This document shows positions 36,082 through 45,619 of a stretch of 64,000 nucleotides of DNA, piece by piece. Numbering within the stretch: position 1 is the first letter of the stretch; each line of letters begins with the position of its first letter. This DNA comes from JACRLW01 sp046349595. GTDB lineage: Bacteria > Planctomycetota > UBA1135 > UBA2386. Made by a program: the position numbers and the translations under genes. The notes under the pieces were generated by a model. The model did no database searches and had not been told where the DNA came from. It saw only the letters and a program-made list of their open reading frames with translations. The stretch covers positions 744,001 to 808,000 of the forward strand of contig JAXMCA010000002.1 of the NCBI GenBank assembly GCA_046349595.1. Reading direction: 5' to 3'.

Positions 36082-36295
36082 CGCAGTGATCCGATTCGCC
36101 TGGGTCGCTGTCCGCGTCTCGTGAGACCGCGCGACCGAGCCTTGCCACCGTCTCTTTCGGCAACGCGAGGTGTCCGACCTTTGGGCATTTCGCGAAAATC
36201 GACGCCCTCTCGCACCGCCTGCGGTCGTGATCGACAGTTCCCGGTCGTCGCGGCGGTCCGCCGCGCGATTCCCACCCACCGACCCCGGACTCGGC

Positions 36296-37738
36296 ATGCT
36301 GACCGTCGCAGCGCTCGTCGCCTCGCTCTCGTTCGCGTCCCCCCAGAGCCCGCAAGACGCGCTCAGGACCCTGCGCGAGGAACCCGCGCTGGAGGGCGCC
36401 CGCATCGGCGTGTTCGTCCGTGACCTGCGCGACGACAGCATCGTCGCGGAGAGCGACAGCCAACGCGGCTTCATGACCGCCTCGAACATGAAGCTCGTCA
36501 GCCTCGCGACGGCTCTGTCGACACTCGGCCCCGACTTCCGCTTCCGCACCACACTGGTCGCCACCGGCCCGATCCGCGAGGGCGAGTTGTTCGGCGATCT
36601 CGTCCTGATCGGCTCGGGTGATCCGAGCTTCGGTGGACGCGACGAGGGCGAGGACCCTGCGAAGGTCTTCGATCGCATGATCGAAGCCGCGGTGCAGACC
36701 CACGGCCTGAAGCGCGTGCGCGGCAACGTGCTCGGCGACGATGACGTGCAACCCGACGAGGTGATGGGCGAGGGCTGGGCGTGGAACTACGAGGGTGACG
36801 ACTACGCCGCACAGGTCAGCGGGCTGTGCTTCGCCGAGAACTGCATCCGCCTGGTGCTGCAGCCGTCGGCCGAGGGTTCGATGCCACGCGCACGGCTCTC
36901 ACCGGCCACGGGCTTCGTCGAGGTCGAGAACCGGGCCCTCTGCACTGCGGCCGGGACCAAGGGGATCCTCGGCGTCGAACGCCTGCGGGCGAGCAATCAC
37001 ATCAGGATCACCGGACGGATGGCCTGCGATGCGAAGGCCTCGCGGCACCTGCTCTCGGTCGAGAATCCCACCGCCTATGCCGCGACGGTGCTCCGCGAAC
37101 GACTCGTCGCGCGCGGCATCGTGGTCGACGGCGGCGCGTTCGACCGCGACGTCGCACCCGAACGCCCGGAGCGCTACGGCGACGAGACGGTGCTCGCCGT
37201 GCACGACTCGGCGCCGCTGTCGTCGATCTGCACGACGCTCGGCAAGGTCAGCCAGAATCTCTACGCCGAGCAGGTGATCCGCGCCGCATCTCCGGGCGCG
37301 CACTCGATGACCGCCGCAGCAGCCCATGCCAAGGAGGTGCTCGCGCAGATCGGTGTGGACACCAAGGGCATGCGGATCGCCGACGGCTCGGGGCTGTCGC
37401 GCCTCGACCTCGTGCGGCCCCGCCAGCTCGGCGATCTGCTCAGCGGTGTGTGGCGCAGTCCGCTGCGCGACAGCTTCCGGCGCTGTCTCCCGATCGGCGG
37501 GGTCGACGGCACGCTGGCGTCGCGCTTCGTCGACCCCGCGCTCCGGGGCCGCGTGGTCGCCAAGACCGGCAACATCTCGGCGGTCACCGCGCTGTCGGGC
37601 TACGTCCTCCGCAAGGACGAGGCCGCACCGCCCCTGGTCTTCGCGGTGCTCCTGAACGACTTCACCTGTCCCACCGCAGCCGCCAAGGAAGCGCTCGACC
37701 GCTTCGTCGCAGCGCTGGTCTCGGCTGCGGACAGGTGA
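36296..37738 (+). CDS. dacB: D-alanyl-D-alanine carboxypeptidase/endopeptidase (PBP4, S13)
   Basis: 480 residues from ATG 36296. A short signal peptide (LTVAALVASLSFASPQ), then the S13 penicillin-binding fold: SxxK in TASNMKLVSL (Ser63, Lys66), then the interrupted domain typical of PBP4, then DGSGLSRLD and AKTGNIS (KTG box). In most S13 enzymes the SxN motif is SRxN-like; here it reads SRLD, so the Asn position is altered. It cleaves D-Ala cross-bridges in peptidoglycan in the periplasm. Presence of PBP4 indicates at least some peptidoglycan. It is divergent from the sigma-54 regulator and followed by the dispersed repeat 10 bp after the stop. Confidence 0.88.
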   Translation: MLTVAALVASLSFASPQSPQDALRTLREEPALEGARIGVFVRDLRDDSIVAESDSQRGFMTASNMKLVSLATALSTLGPDFRFRTTLVATGPIREGELFGDLVLIGSGDPSFGGRDEGEDPAKVFDRMIEAAVQTHGLKRVRGNVLGDDDVQPDEVMGEGWAWNYEGDDYAAQVSGLCFAENCIRLVLQPSAEGSMPRARLSPATGFVEVENRALCTAAGTKGILGVERLRASNHIRITGRMACDAKASRHLLSVENPTAYAATVLRERLVARGIVVDGGAFDRDVAPERPERYGDETVLAVHDSAPLSSICTTLGKVSQNLYAEQVIRAASPGAHSMTAAAAHAKEVLAQIGVDTKGMRIADGSGLSRLDLVRPRQLGDLLSGVWRSPLRDSFRRCLPIGGVDGTLASRFVDPALRGRVVAKTGNISAVTALSGYVLRKDEAAPPLVFAVLLNDFTCPTAAAKEALDRFVAALVSAADR

Positions 37739-37748
37739 CGCGCCCGGT

Positions 37749-37884
37749 GTCCGTAGGCCGGAGACATCGTCGCGTCACGCGACGATTCGAAGGCCGGAGG
37801 ACCCCAGCAAGCAAGGCGGCCTGGGCCCTCCTGGTCGGCGCGCAGCGACGACGCGGCAATCCTTGGGTGCGGCCCCGGCCGCGA
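37749..37884 (+). repeat. Dispersed 3'-end repeat, copy A
   Basis: Begins GTCCGTAGGCCGGAGA 10 bp after the dacB stop. A 9-bp hairpin ATCGTCGCG-TCA-CGCGACGAT (37766-37786) follows, then a second, longer stem whose arms are 37816-37827 and 37871-37882 (12 positions, one mismatch). Sequence is clearly homologous to the reverse complement of 47232-47368. Both stems are kept while loops differ. Confidence 0.8.
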
Positions 37885-37888
37885 CGGC

Positions 37889-38959
37889 TCACCGGCGCGT
37901 GAACTTGGCGTCGAAGGACACCACCGGGTCCGCGGCGCCCCAGAGCGTGTGCCCCTTCGCGCTGGTGATGCCGTCTTGGCCGAGGTTCATCACGGTGTTC
38001 GACGACACCAGCGTGCCCATCGACACCATCGATCCGGCGAAGACCATCTGCGTGCCGGGCTTGGTCCAGCGGCTGGCCATCGACATCGCCACGCCCATGT
38101 TGTCGAAGACGAACCAGTCGTAGCTCGAGGTGACCGGGTTCCAGGCGCCGTAGCTGTGCGAGACGTACTTCGGCATGTCGGGACCCGACTCGCCCTCCAC
38201 CGTCTCGAGGGCGATCAGACCGCCGTACATCGGCTGGTAGGCATCGGTACCGGTGATGTCGACCATGGGCTGGCCGGGCGCCATCATCATCTTCCCGGCG
38301 ACGGCGTACTTGCCGAAGAAGGCCGCGAGCGACTTCATCTCCTCACCCGCCGGCTGGTTCGCGAAGGCCACATCGACCGCCTTGACCGCGCCGCCGCCTG
38401 CGGGCTTCGTGAACTCGCCCTCGACCTCGACGAAGGGGCGGCCGGCGCCGCGCATGCCGTCGTGGACGAAGCGGTAGCTGTCCTTGGTGAACTCGATGCG
38501 CGAGCGCCCGATGCCGGTGCCGCTCTCGTCGTGCGCGGGATCGATGCCGTAGGTGACGAGGATGCCGTCGCCGTGGAACTCGTAGCCCATCCGGTTCGCC
38601 TGGCCGACGTTCGACACGATGACGGCCATCGCGTGGCCGCTCGAGGCATCGAAGCCGTAGACGGTGCGCATCAGGAAGGGAGTCGGCGCCCCCATCTCGA
38701 TGACGAGGTCCTCCTGCACCGCGAAGCCGCCGAGGATGCGCTGGATCGACATGGTCGCCGTCCACGGCTCGGTGCCGGACTTGGCGTCCGCCGACTGGCG
38801 CGCGACACCCTTGCCGGTCCATACCCCGATCAAGGGTTCGAACTTGGCGAGCATCGGCGCCGGCTTGGGCGTCTCCATCTCCTGCGCGGAGACGGGCACG
38901 GCAGACAGCGAGACGAACAACAGCGAGACGACGGGGAGGACGACGGTCGACTTGTGCAT
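37889..38959 (-). CDS. Secreted DUF1579 family protein
   Basis: 356 residues, of which ~25 are a signal peptide (HKSTVVLPVVSLLFVSLSAV). The DUF1579 core (LAKFEPLIGVWTGKGVARQS, GTEPWTATMSIQRILGGFAV, GFDASSGHAMAVIVSNVGQA) has a lipocalin-like beta pattern and appears about twice, so this is a double-domain variant (the second half has MPKYVSHSYGAWNPVTSSYD). A GGAG Shine-Dalgarno lies 8 nt upstream of the ATG, one of few clear ones in the window. The role of DUF1579 is unknown. It is convergent with dacB, separated by repeat copy A. Confidence 0.85.
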   Translation of the reverse strand: MHKSTVVLPVVSLLFVSLSAVPVSAQEMETPKPAPMLAKFEPLIGVWTGKGVARQSADAKSGTEPWTATMSIQRILGGFAVQEDLVIEMGAPTPFLMRTVYGFDASSGHAMAVIVSNVGQANRMGYEFHGDGILVTYGIDPAHDESGTGIGRSRIEFTKDSYRFVHDGMRGAGRPFVEVEGEFTKPAGGGAVKAVDVAFANQPAGEEMKSLAAFFGKYAVAGKMMMAPGQPMVDITGTDAYQPMYGGLIALETVEGESGPDMPKYVSHSYGAWNPVTSSYDWFVFDNMGVAMSMASRWTKPGTQMVFAGSMVSMGTLVSSNTVMNLGQDGITSAKGHTLWGAADPVVSFDAKFTRR

Positions 38960-39050
38960 GGGGAACTCCAGATTCGGGCGTCGGGACAGATTCGACGGCG
39001 ACGCCACCGGCCTTTCGAGGCGACGCCGCGCGGCGCGACGACACGACGGG

Positions 39051-40603
39051 CTAGGGAAGATAACCGGCGCAGAGCTCGCGGAAGACAACTGTCTGCTCTT
39101 CCGCCCACCGGGAATCCCGCCCGAGTTCGGCGGCGAGGACCGCGGCGACCCGCGGCGCGCACTCGGCCGCCGCGCGCGTGTCGAGGAGGAGGGCGCGCGT
39201 GCGACGCGCGAGCACGTCTTCCAGGCGGCACGCCATCTCGTGGCGCGCGCCGAACACCACCTGCGCCATGCGATAGGGCAGGCGCGGATGCAAGCGCTCG
39301 GCGAGTGCCGGGACGTCGCGGGCCAGGGCCTCGATCGCGTCCGCATCGCTGCCCCAGTCGCCGAGCTCGCCGAGTCGCTTCGGATCCTCGTGCCACCCGT
39401 GCAGGTGCAGGTCGCGCGTCACGCAGGGGCGCTCCTCCAGGTGCGCGAGCAGGGCCGCCTGCTCGACCACGTCCTGCGCCATCTGGCGATAGGTCGTCCA
39501 CTTGCCGCCGGCGATGGTCAACAGACCGCTGCGCGACACGTGGATGCTGTGGTCGCGGGACAGCGACGCGGTGCGCGTGCCGTCGCCGTGCGCGACCAGC
39601 GGTCGCACACCCGCGAACACCGAGAGCACGTCGGCGCGGGTCGGATCACGCGTGAGATAGCGTGCGGCCGTGGACAGCACGAAGTCGATCTCCCGCTCCT
39701 GCGCACGGGGTTCGAGCAGCGGGGCGTCGATGCGCGTGTCGGTCGTGCCGATCAGCGTGCGGCCGTGCCAGGGGATCGCGAACAGCACGCGCCCGTCCGA
39801 GGTACGCGGCACCATGATCGCGGTGTCGCCGGCGAGGAACGCGCGATCGAGCACGAGGTGGATGCCCTGGCTCGGTGCGATCAACGGTTCGACCGCGGGA
39901 TCGTCGAGGCGCCGCAGACCGTCGGCGAAGGCCCCGGTCGCGTTCACCACGCAGCCGGCGCGCAGCTCGAATTCGTCACCCCGCTCGCGATCGACGGCGA
40001 CGACACCCGTGACGATGCCGTGCGCATCGTGCAGCAGTCGCGTGACCGCACAGTGGTTGACGAGCATCGCACCGTGCTGCTCGGCGGTGCGCGCCAGGGC
40101 GATCAGCAATCGCGCGTCGTCGAACTGCCCGTCGTGGTAGAGCACTCCGCCGCGCAGGCCCTCGGTCTCGAGCGTGGGGATCGCGGCGAGCACCTCGTCG
40201 CGGGACAGATGACGCGAGGGACCGAAGCCGTGGCGTCCGGCGAGCAGGTCGTAGACGCGCAGGCCGATGCCGTAGAACGGTCCCTCCCACCACGCGTAGT
40301 TCGGGACCACGAACGAGAGGTCGTGGACCAGGTGCGGCGCGTTGTGACGCAGTCGACCGCGTTCGCGCAGCGCCTCCATCACCAGCGACACGTTGCCCTG
40401 CTGGAGATAGCGCACGCCGCCGTGCACCAGCTTGGTGCTCCGACTCGAAGTGCCCTTGCCGAAGTCCTCCTGCTCGAGCAGGCCCACGCGGTAGCCGCGC
40501 GTCGCCGCATCGACCGCCACGCCGACCCCGGTGGCACCACCACCGACGACCAGGATGTCGAGCGGACGGTCCTCACGCAGTCCGGCCAGCGCCGCGCTGC
40601 GGT

Positions 40604-40607
<4 letters not shown>
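39051..40607 (-). CDS. glpD: Glycerol-3-phosphate dehydrogenase, FAD-dependent
   Basis: 518 residues. FAD-binding motif DILVVGGGATGVGVAVDAAT at the N-terminus, GTSSRSTKLVHGGVRYLQQG (the conserved flavin region) and the GlpD C-terminal domain. It oxidises sn-glycerol-3-phosphate to dihydroxyacetone phosphate and passes electrons to quinone at the inner membrane. The GTG start at 40607 overlaps the glpK stop (GTGA), so the glycerol kinase and this dehydrogenase are produced together. No glycerol facilitator gene is in the window. Confidence 0.93.
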
Positions 40608-42103
<1,496 letters not shown>

Positions 42104-42160
42104 GATCTCGGTTCCGCACCGCATCGTCGCACGGGCTCTCGCTCGACGGAAGGCTGCGGC

Positions 42161-42166
42161 TAGGAT
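42161..42166 (+). promoter_or_regulatory. -10-like box, leaderless spacing to the first GFA gene
   Basis: GC-TAGGAT-CGTCGCG-ATG: the ATG at 42174 follows the box by exactly 7 nt and no Shine-Dalgarno is present. Same spacing as at 2400. Confidence 0.5.
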
Positions 42167-42173
42167 CGTCGCG

Positions 42174-42593
42174 ATGACCGGAGTCCTGCGTGGTTCGTGC
42201 TACTGCAAGGCGGTGCGCTTCGAATGCGAGCTTCCGGCGCGCTTCGTCGCACACTGCCACTGCAACAACTGTCGACGTGCACACGGCGCGGGCTTCGTGA
42301 CCTGGGCAGGCTTCGTCGACGGCAAGTACCGCATCACACAGGGTGAGGAATCGATCGGCCGCTACCTCACCGAGACCGGCGCGACGCGGAGCTTCTGCTC
42401 GAAGTGCGGGACCATGATGATGTATTCGTCGCCGCGCTGGCCGGGCGAGGTGCACATCGCGGCGGGCGTGCTCGACGATCCCCTCGAGCAGATGCCGACC
42501 GTGCACGTCTACGCCGACCGGGCGCCGGCCTGGAGCCCGATCCTCGACGACCTGCCGCGGCGCGGCGGCCCGACCGGGATGGAGCCGCTGTGA
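42174..42593 (+). CDS. GFA family protein (first of a tandem pair)
   Basis: 139 residues. Zinc-binding cysteines in SCYCKAVRFEC, HCHCNNCRRAHG and FCSKCGTMMMY match the glutathione-dependent formaldehyde-activating (GFA) domain. The exact activity is doubtful in most homologues. The stop overlaps the next gene by GTGA; the next gene is a clear paralogue. Leaderless-type start. Together with the HIT gene it forms a three-gene coupled unit. Confidence 0.9.
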   Translation: MTGVLRGSCYCKAVRFECELPARFVAHCHCNNCRRAHGAGFVTWAGFVDGKYRITQGEESIGRYLTETGATRSFCSKCGTMMMYSSPRWPGEVHIAAGVLDDPLEQMPTVHVYADRAPAWSPILDDLPRRGGPTGMEPL

Positions 42594-43009
42594 GCGACGT
42601 GCTGCGCGGCTCGTGCTCCTGCAAGGCCGTCGCCGTGGAGTGCACCCGCCCCTTCCGCTACCTCACCAACTGCCACTGCGAGAACTGCCGCAAGGCGCAC
42701 GGGGTCGGGGTGGTGACCTGGGTGAGCTTCGACGAGAGCGCGGTCCGTTTCGTCGGCGACGACGCTCTGCTCGGTCGCTACGTCACCGAGACCCGAGGCA
42801 CGCGCACCTTCTGCCGCCGCTGTGGCACACGGCTCAGCTTCGCGGCGCCGCGCTGGCCCGGCGAGATCGACGTCGCCGCGGGGATCTTCGACGATCCGCT
42901 CGACGCGCTGCCGAAGGGCCACGTCTACGCGGACCGTGCCCCGCGCTGGTGCCCGATCACCGACGACCTGCCGCGGCGCGGCGGCCCGACCGGTGTGGAA
43001 CTCCAATGA
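42590..43009 (+). CDS. GFA family protein (second of a tandem pair)
   Basis: 139 residues, the same length as its neighbour and aligning throughout, with CSCKAVAVEC, CHCENCRKAHG and FCRRCGTRLSF. It is the product of a tandem gene duplication, now diverged. The GTG start at 42590 is fixed by the GTGA overlap with the first copy. The C-terminal tails (DDLPRRGGPTG) are almost identical in both. Followed by the HIT gene with an ATGA overlap. Confidence 0.9.
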   Translation: MSDVLRGSCSCKAVAVECTRPFRYLTNCHCENCRKAHGVGVVTWVSFDESAVRFVGDDALLGRYVTETRGTRTFCRRCGTRLSFAAPRWPGEIDVAAGIFDDPLDALPKGHVYADRAPRWCPITDDLPRRGGPTGVELQ

Positions 43010-43434
43010 CCGACGATCCTCGCCCCTGCCCGCTGTGCGCGAGCGATGCGGGCATGGTCCTGTACCGCGATGCACGCCTGCGCATCGTCCTCGCCGACGA
43101 GCCGGACTGGCCGGGCTTCTGCCGGGTGATCTGGAACGCGCACGTCGCCGAGCTGACCGACCTCGACCGCGGCGGTCGCGAACACGTGCTGCGCGCCGTG
43201 TGTGCGACCGAATCCGCGCTCCGCACGCTGCTCGCTCCGGACAAGATCAACCTCGCGAGCCTCGGGAATCTCGTGCCGCACCTCCATTGGCACGTCGTTC
43301 CGCGCTGGCGCGACGACTCGCACTTCCCGAATCCCATCTGGGGTGTCGCGCGTCGCGGAGGACGTCGCCGAGAGTTCGACGCCGACACGCTCGCCTCGCT
43401 CCGCACGCGGATCGACTCGGCGCTCGGCCGTTAG
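43006..43434 (+). CDS. HIT family protein (histidine triad)
   Basis: 142 residues. The histidine triad HLHWHVVPR is intact, with the N-terminal CPLCASDAGMVLYRDARLRI typical of the branch that has a CxxC zinc site. HIT proteins are nucleotide hydrolases/transferases (Hint/GalT-like). The ATG at 43006 overlaps the stop of the second GFA gene (ATGA), so all three genes are one unit. The link to GFA-type chemistry is not known. Confidence 0.88.
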   Translation: MTDDPRPCPLCASDAGMVLYRDARLRIVLADEPDWPGFCRVIWNAHVAELTDLDRGGREHVLRAVCATESALRTLLAPDKINLASLGNLVPHLHWHVVPRWRDDSHFPNPIWGVARRGGRRREFDADTLASLRTRIDSALGR

Positions 43435-43485
43435 GCTCGCGGACCGCCGCCGCGGAGGCGTCGCCGGGATCGACGATTCGACGCT

Positions 43486-44163
43486 GTGACGCGCTCCAAC
43501 GTCGCATTCCGCGACAGCCGCTGTCCCGGCTCGGATCGCCTTGTCGATCCACGCAACATGGCCGAGCTTCTTGGACCCAAGACGGGATTGTCCGTGCACC
43601 GCGTGCGAGCCGTGATGGCGCAGCTGCACGCCGACTGCAACCTCCAACTCGACACGGGGGCCGCGACCGATCGCGATCCCGGTGCGACATTCACCGACGG
43701 CAAGCTGAAGTTGAACGACCCGCGCGTGGTCCTCGACTACCTGATCGAGAAGCACCAGTGGCACGGCGCGTGGGCCGACCGCATCGAGATGCGAGCCCGT
43801 GAGCGTGCCGCTCTCGCCGCCTTCGACGCGGTGGTGGTGCCCGCCTTCCACGCCACCGTGCGCGGTCTCACCCTGCCGGTCGAAACCCGCAAGAACGTGG
43901 TGACAGAGCTCCGCGAACTCGCGCAGACCGCGCACGCGAACGGCTTCCGGGTCGGCAACGCCCTGTCGCTGTGGGTCGCGCCGGCATGGATGCGCATGCG
44001 CTGGTTGCGCGAACACTCGCCGATGGCCTCGATGATCGGTGAGTGGATCGAACTCGGCGGCTGGCTCGAGGCTGCGGCCGCACTGCCCGAGGTCACCCGC
44101 ACGGCGCCGTCGCGCGGCGAGGTGCAGGCAGCGGTCACCACGCGCGTCGGCGGCGCAGCCTGA
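43486..44163 (+). CDS. Hypothetical protein
   Basis: 225 residues from GTG 43486; an ATG at 43558 would give 201. A weak -10-like ACGATT lies exactly 7 nt before the GTG. The protein is mostly helical, with KTGLSVHRVRAVMAQLHADC near the N-terminus and a conserved-looking block ETRKNVVTELRELAQTAHAN. No signal peptide or membrane segment. I do not recognise the family. It sits between the HIT gene and the convergent GTPase gene. The inverted repeat CTGAG...CTCAG spans both 3' ends. Confidence 0.6.
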   Translation: MTRSNVAFRDSRCPGSDRLVDPRNMAELLGPKTGLSVHRVRAVMAQLHADCNLQLDTGAATDRDPGATFTDGKLKLNDPRVVLDYLIEKHQWHGAWADRIEMRARERAALAAFDAVVVPAFHATVRGLTLPVETRKNVVTELRELAQTAHANGFRVGNALSLWVAPAWMRMRWLREHSPMASMIGEWIELGGWLEAAAALPEVTRTAPSRGEVQAAVTTRVGGAA

Positions 44164-44173
44164 GGCCGATCGC

Positions 44174-45619
44174 TCAGCTCGAAGACGGCAGGACCTGCAT
44201 CACCTCGTGGATGCGGGCCTCCAGTTCACGGCGTGCGTCGCCGCCGACGTTGCCGTGGCTGCGCGCATCGTCGAGCAGGCGTTTGAGCGCCTGCTGGAGT
44301 GCGTCTCGCGATGCCCGCGGGAGTTCGGCCACCACGCCGCGGGCATCGCCGGTGCGCATCGTGTGATCGCGACGCGCATGGCTGCGATCGCGCACCTCGC
44401 GGAAGTGCACGAGCGCGCGGTCGAGCAGAACCCAGGCGTAGCGCAGGTCGCGCACCGGTCCCTCGCTGACGAAGCGGCCGGTGTCGCCGGGGAACAACGC
44501 ACGCCCGATCGGACCGGCGTTGCTCTTCACGACCGCGAGGCGCTCGCCGCCGAGCCAGCCCAGTGAACCGAGTGCACCCGCGCCGAGACCGCTGAGTGCG
44601 GCGAAGGCGCCGAAGCTGATCCCGCCGAGCATGACGTCGATCGTCCCGCCCGCGATCGCACCGCCGACCGCCATGTAGGTGGCGAGCTGACGCCGCGTGA
44701 GGCCGAACACGCGCCAGGTCGTCTCGCTGAACAGATCCTCGTGCAGGATCTCGATCGCCTTGTCGTCGGCTTCGAGACCCGGATGCCGGTAGACCTCCTC
44801 GATGCGCTGGCGCGATTGCTTCTCCATGCGACGCTGCGCCTCGAGGAAGGCCGCGTGCAGCGCCGCGCGCACCGCCTTCTCGTCGGCGGTCTCCGCGAGC
44901 GGCTTGCGCTCGACGTGCGAGAGGGCCGATCCGAGCAGGTCGGCGACCGCGGACGCCGCACGACGCCCGCGCTCGCTCCACTCGCGCTCCATCGCCGCCA
45001 CCGCCGCGTCGATCGATGCGCTCCACTCGGGACGGATCTCGCGGAATCCGCGCAGCAGCGCGACCCGGTCGGGGAAGCGTGCGTGATGCGCGTCGAACTC
45101 GCGCACCGTGTGGAAGAACTGCCGCAGCACCGGGCGCCAGTGCTCGGAGTGGTCGCGGGCGCGAACACGGTTGAGCAAGGCCATCGCCGGTTGCCCGGTC
45201 CAGCGCAGGATCTCCATCTCCGCCTCGTTGGACGGCTCGACCGGGCTCGACGCGTCCACCACGTACAGGATCCCCGCCCCGTCCACGATCGGAGCCAGCA
45301 GCTGTGCCTCGTCGGGGAAGTCGGTTGCGAATCCCGGATCGGCGAGCAGTTGGCGCACCGCGCGCGGTCGTTCGACGGCGTTCTGCGCGCGCGGCAGGAG
45401 ACGTGCGAGGAGCTGGCGCGCCCGTTGGAACCCCGGCGTGTCGATGATCTGGAACAGGCCGTTCGCACCGACGCGGAACAGGTACTCGCCGCAGCGTCGA
45501 GTGGTACCCGGATAGCTGTCGATCGGAACGGCCTCGTCCTCGGTCAATGCGGCGACCACCGACGACTTGCCCTGGTTGACGTTGCCGACGACCACGAAAC
45601 GCGGCAGCGGATCGCTCAC
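44174..45619 (-). CDS. DUF3482 GTPase of the Era/HSR1 type with a membrane-like C-terminus
   Basis: 481 residues from GTG 45619 (GTGA overlap with the DUF2868 gene). GTPase motifs: G1 VVVGNVNQGKSSVVA, G2 around PGTTRRCGE, G3 IIDTPGFQRA; G4, usually NKxD, reads LNRVRARD, so base specificity may be relaxed. The DUF3482 part (residues about 250-450) includes two Gly-rich hydrophobic stretches (AVGGAIAGGTIDVMLGGISF, ALSGLGAGALGSLGWLGG), which may insert in membrane. DUF3482 and DUF2868 are often encoded side by side in bacteria; their role is unknown. Confidence 0.88.
   Translation of the reverse strand: MSDPLPRFVVVGNVNQGKSSVVAALTEDEAVPIDSYPGTTRRCGEYLFRVGANGLFQIIDTPGFQRARQLLARLLPRAQNAVERPRAVRQLLADPGFATDFPDEAQLLAPIVDGAGILYVVDASSPVEPSNEAEMEILRWTGQPAMALLNRVRARDHSEHWRPVLRQFFHTVREFDAHHARFPDRVALLRGFREIRPEWSASIDAAVAAMEREWSERGRRAASAVADLLGSALSHVERKPLAETADEKAVRAALHAAFLEAQRRMEKQSRQRIEEVYRHPGLEADDKAIEILHEDLFSETTWRVFGLTRRQLATYMAVGGAIAGGTIDVMLGGISFGAFAALSGLGAGALGSLGWLGGERLAVVKSNAGPIGRALFPGDTGRFVSEGPVRDLRYAWVLLDRALVHFREVRDRSHARRDHTMRTGDARGVVAELPRASRDALQQALKRLLDDARSHGNVGGDARRELEARIHEVMQVLPSSS

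Noticed and set aside
36082..36295. Sigma-54 promoter (-24/-12) between the regulator and dacB
   Set aside because: The best candidate, TGGCA followed by a GC about two bases too far downstream, has the wrong spacing between GG and GC.
37749..37884. Integron attC site
   Set aside because: The repeat has palindromic arms but lacks the GTTRRRY core sites, and no integrase or cassette array is present.
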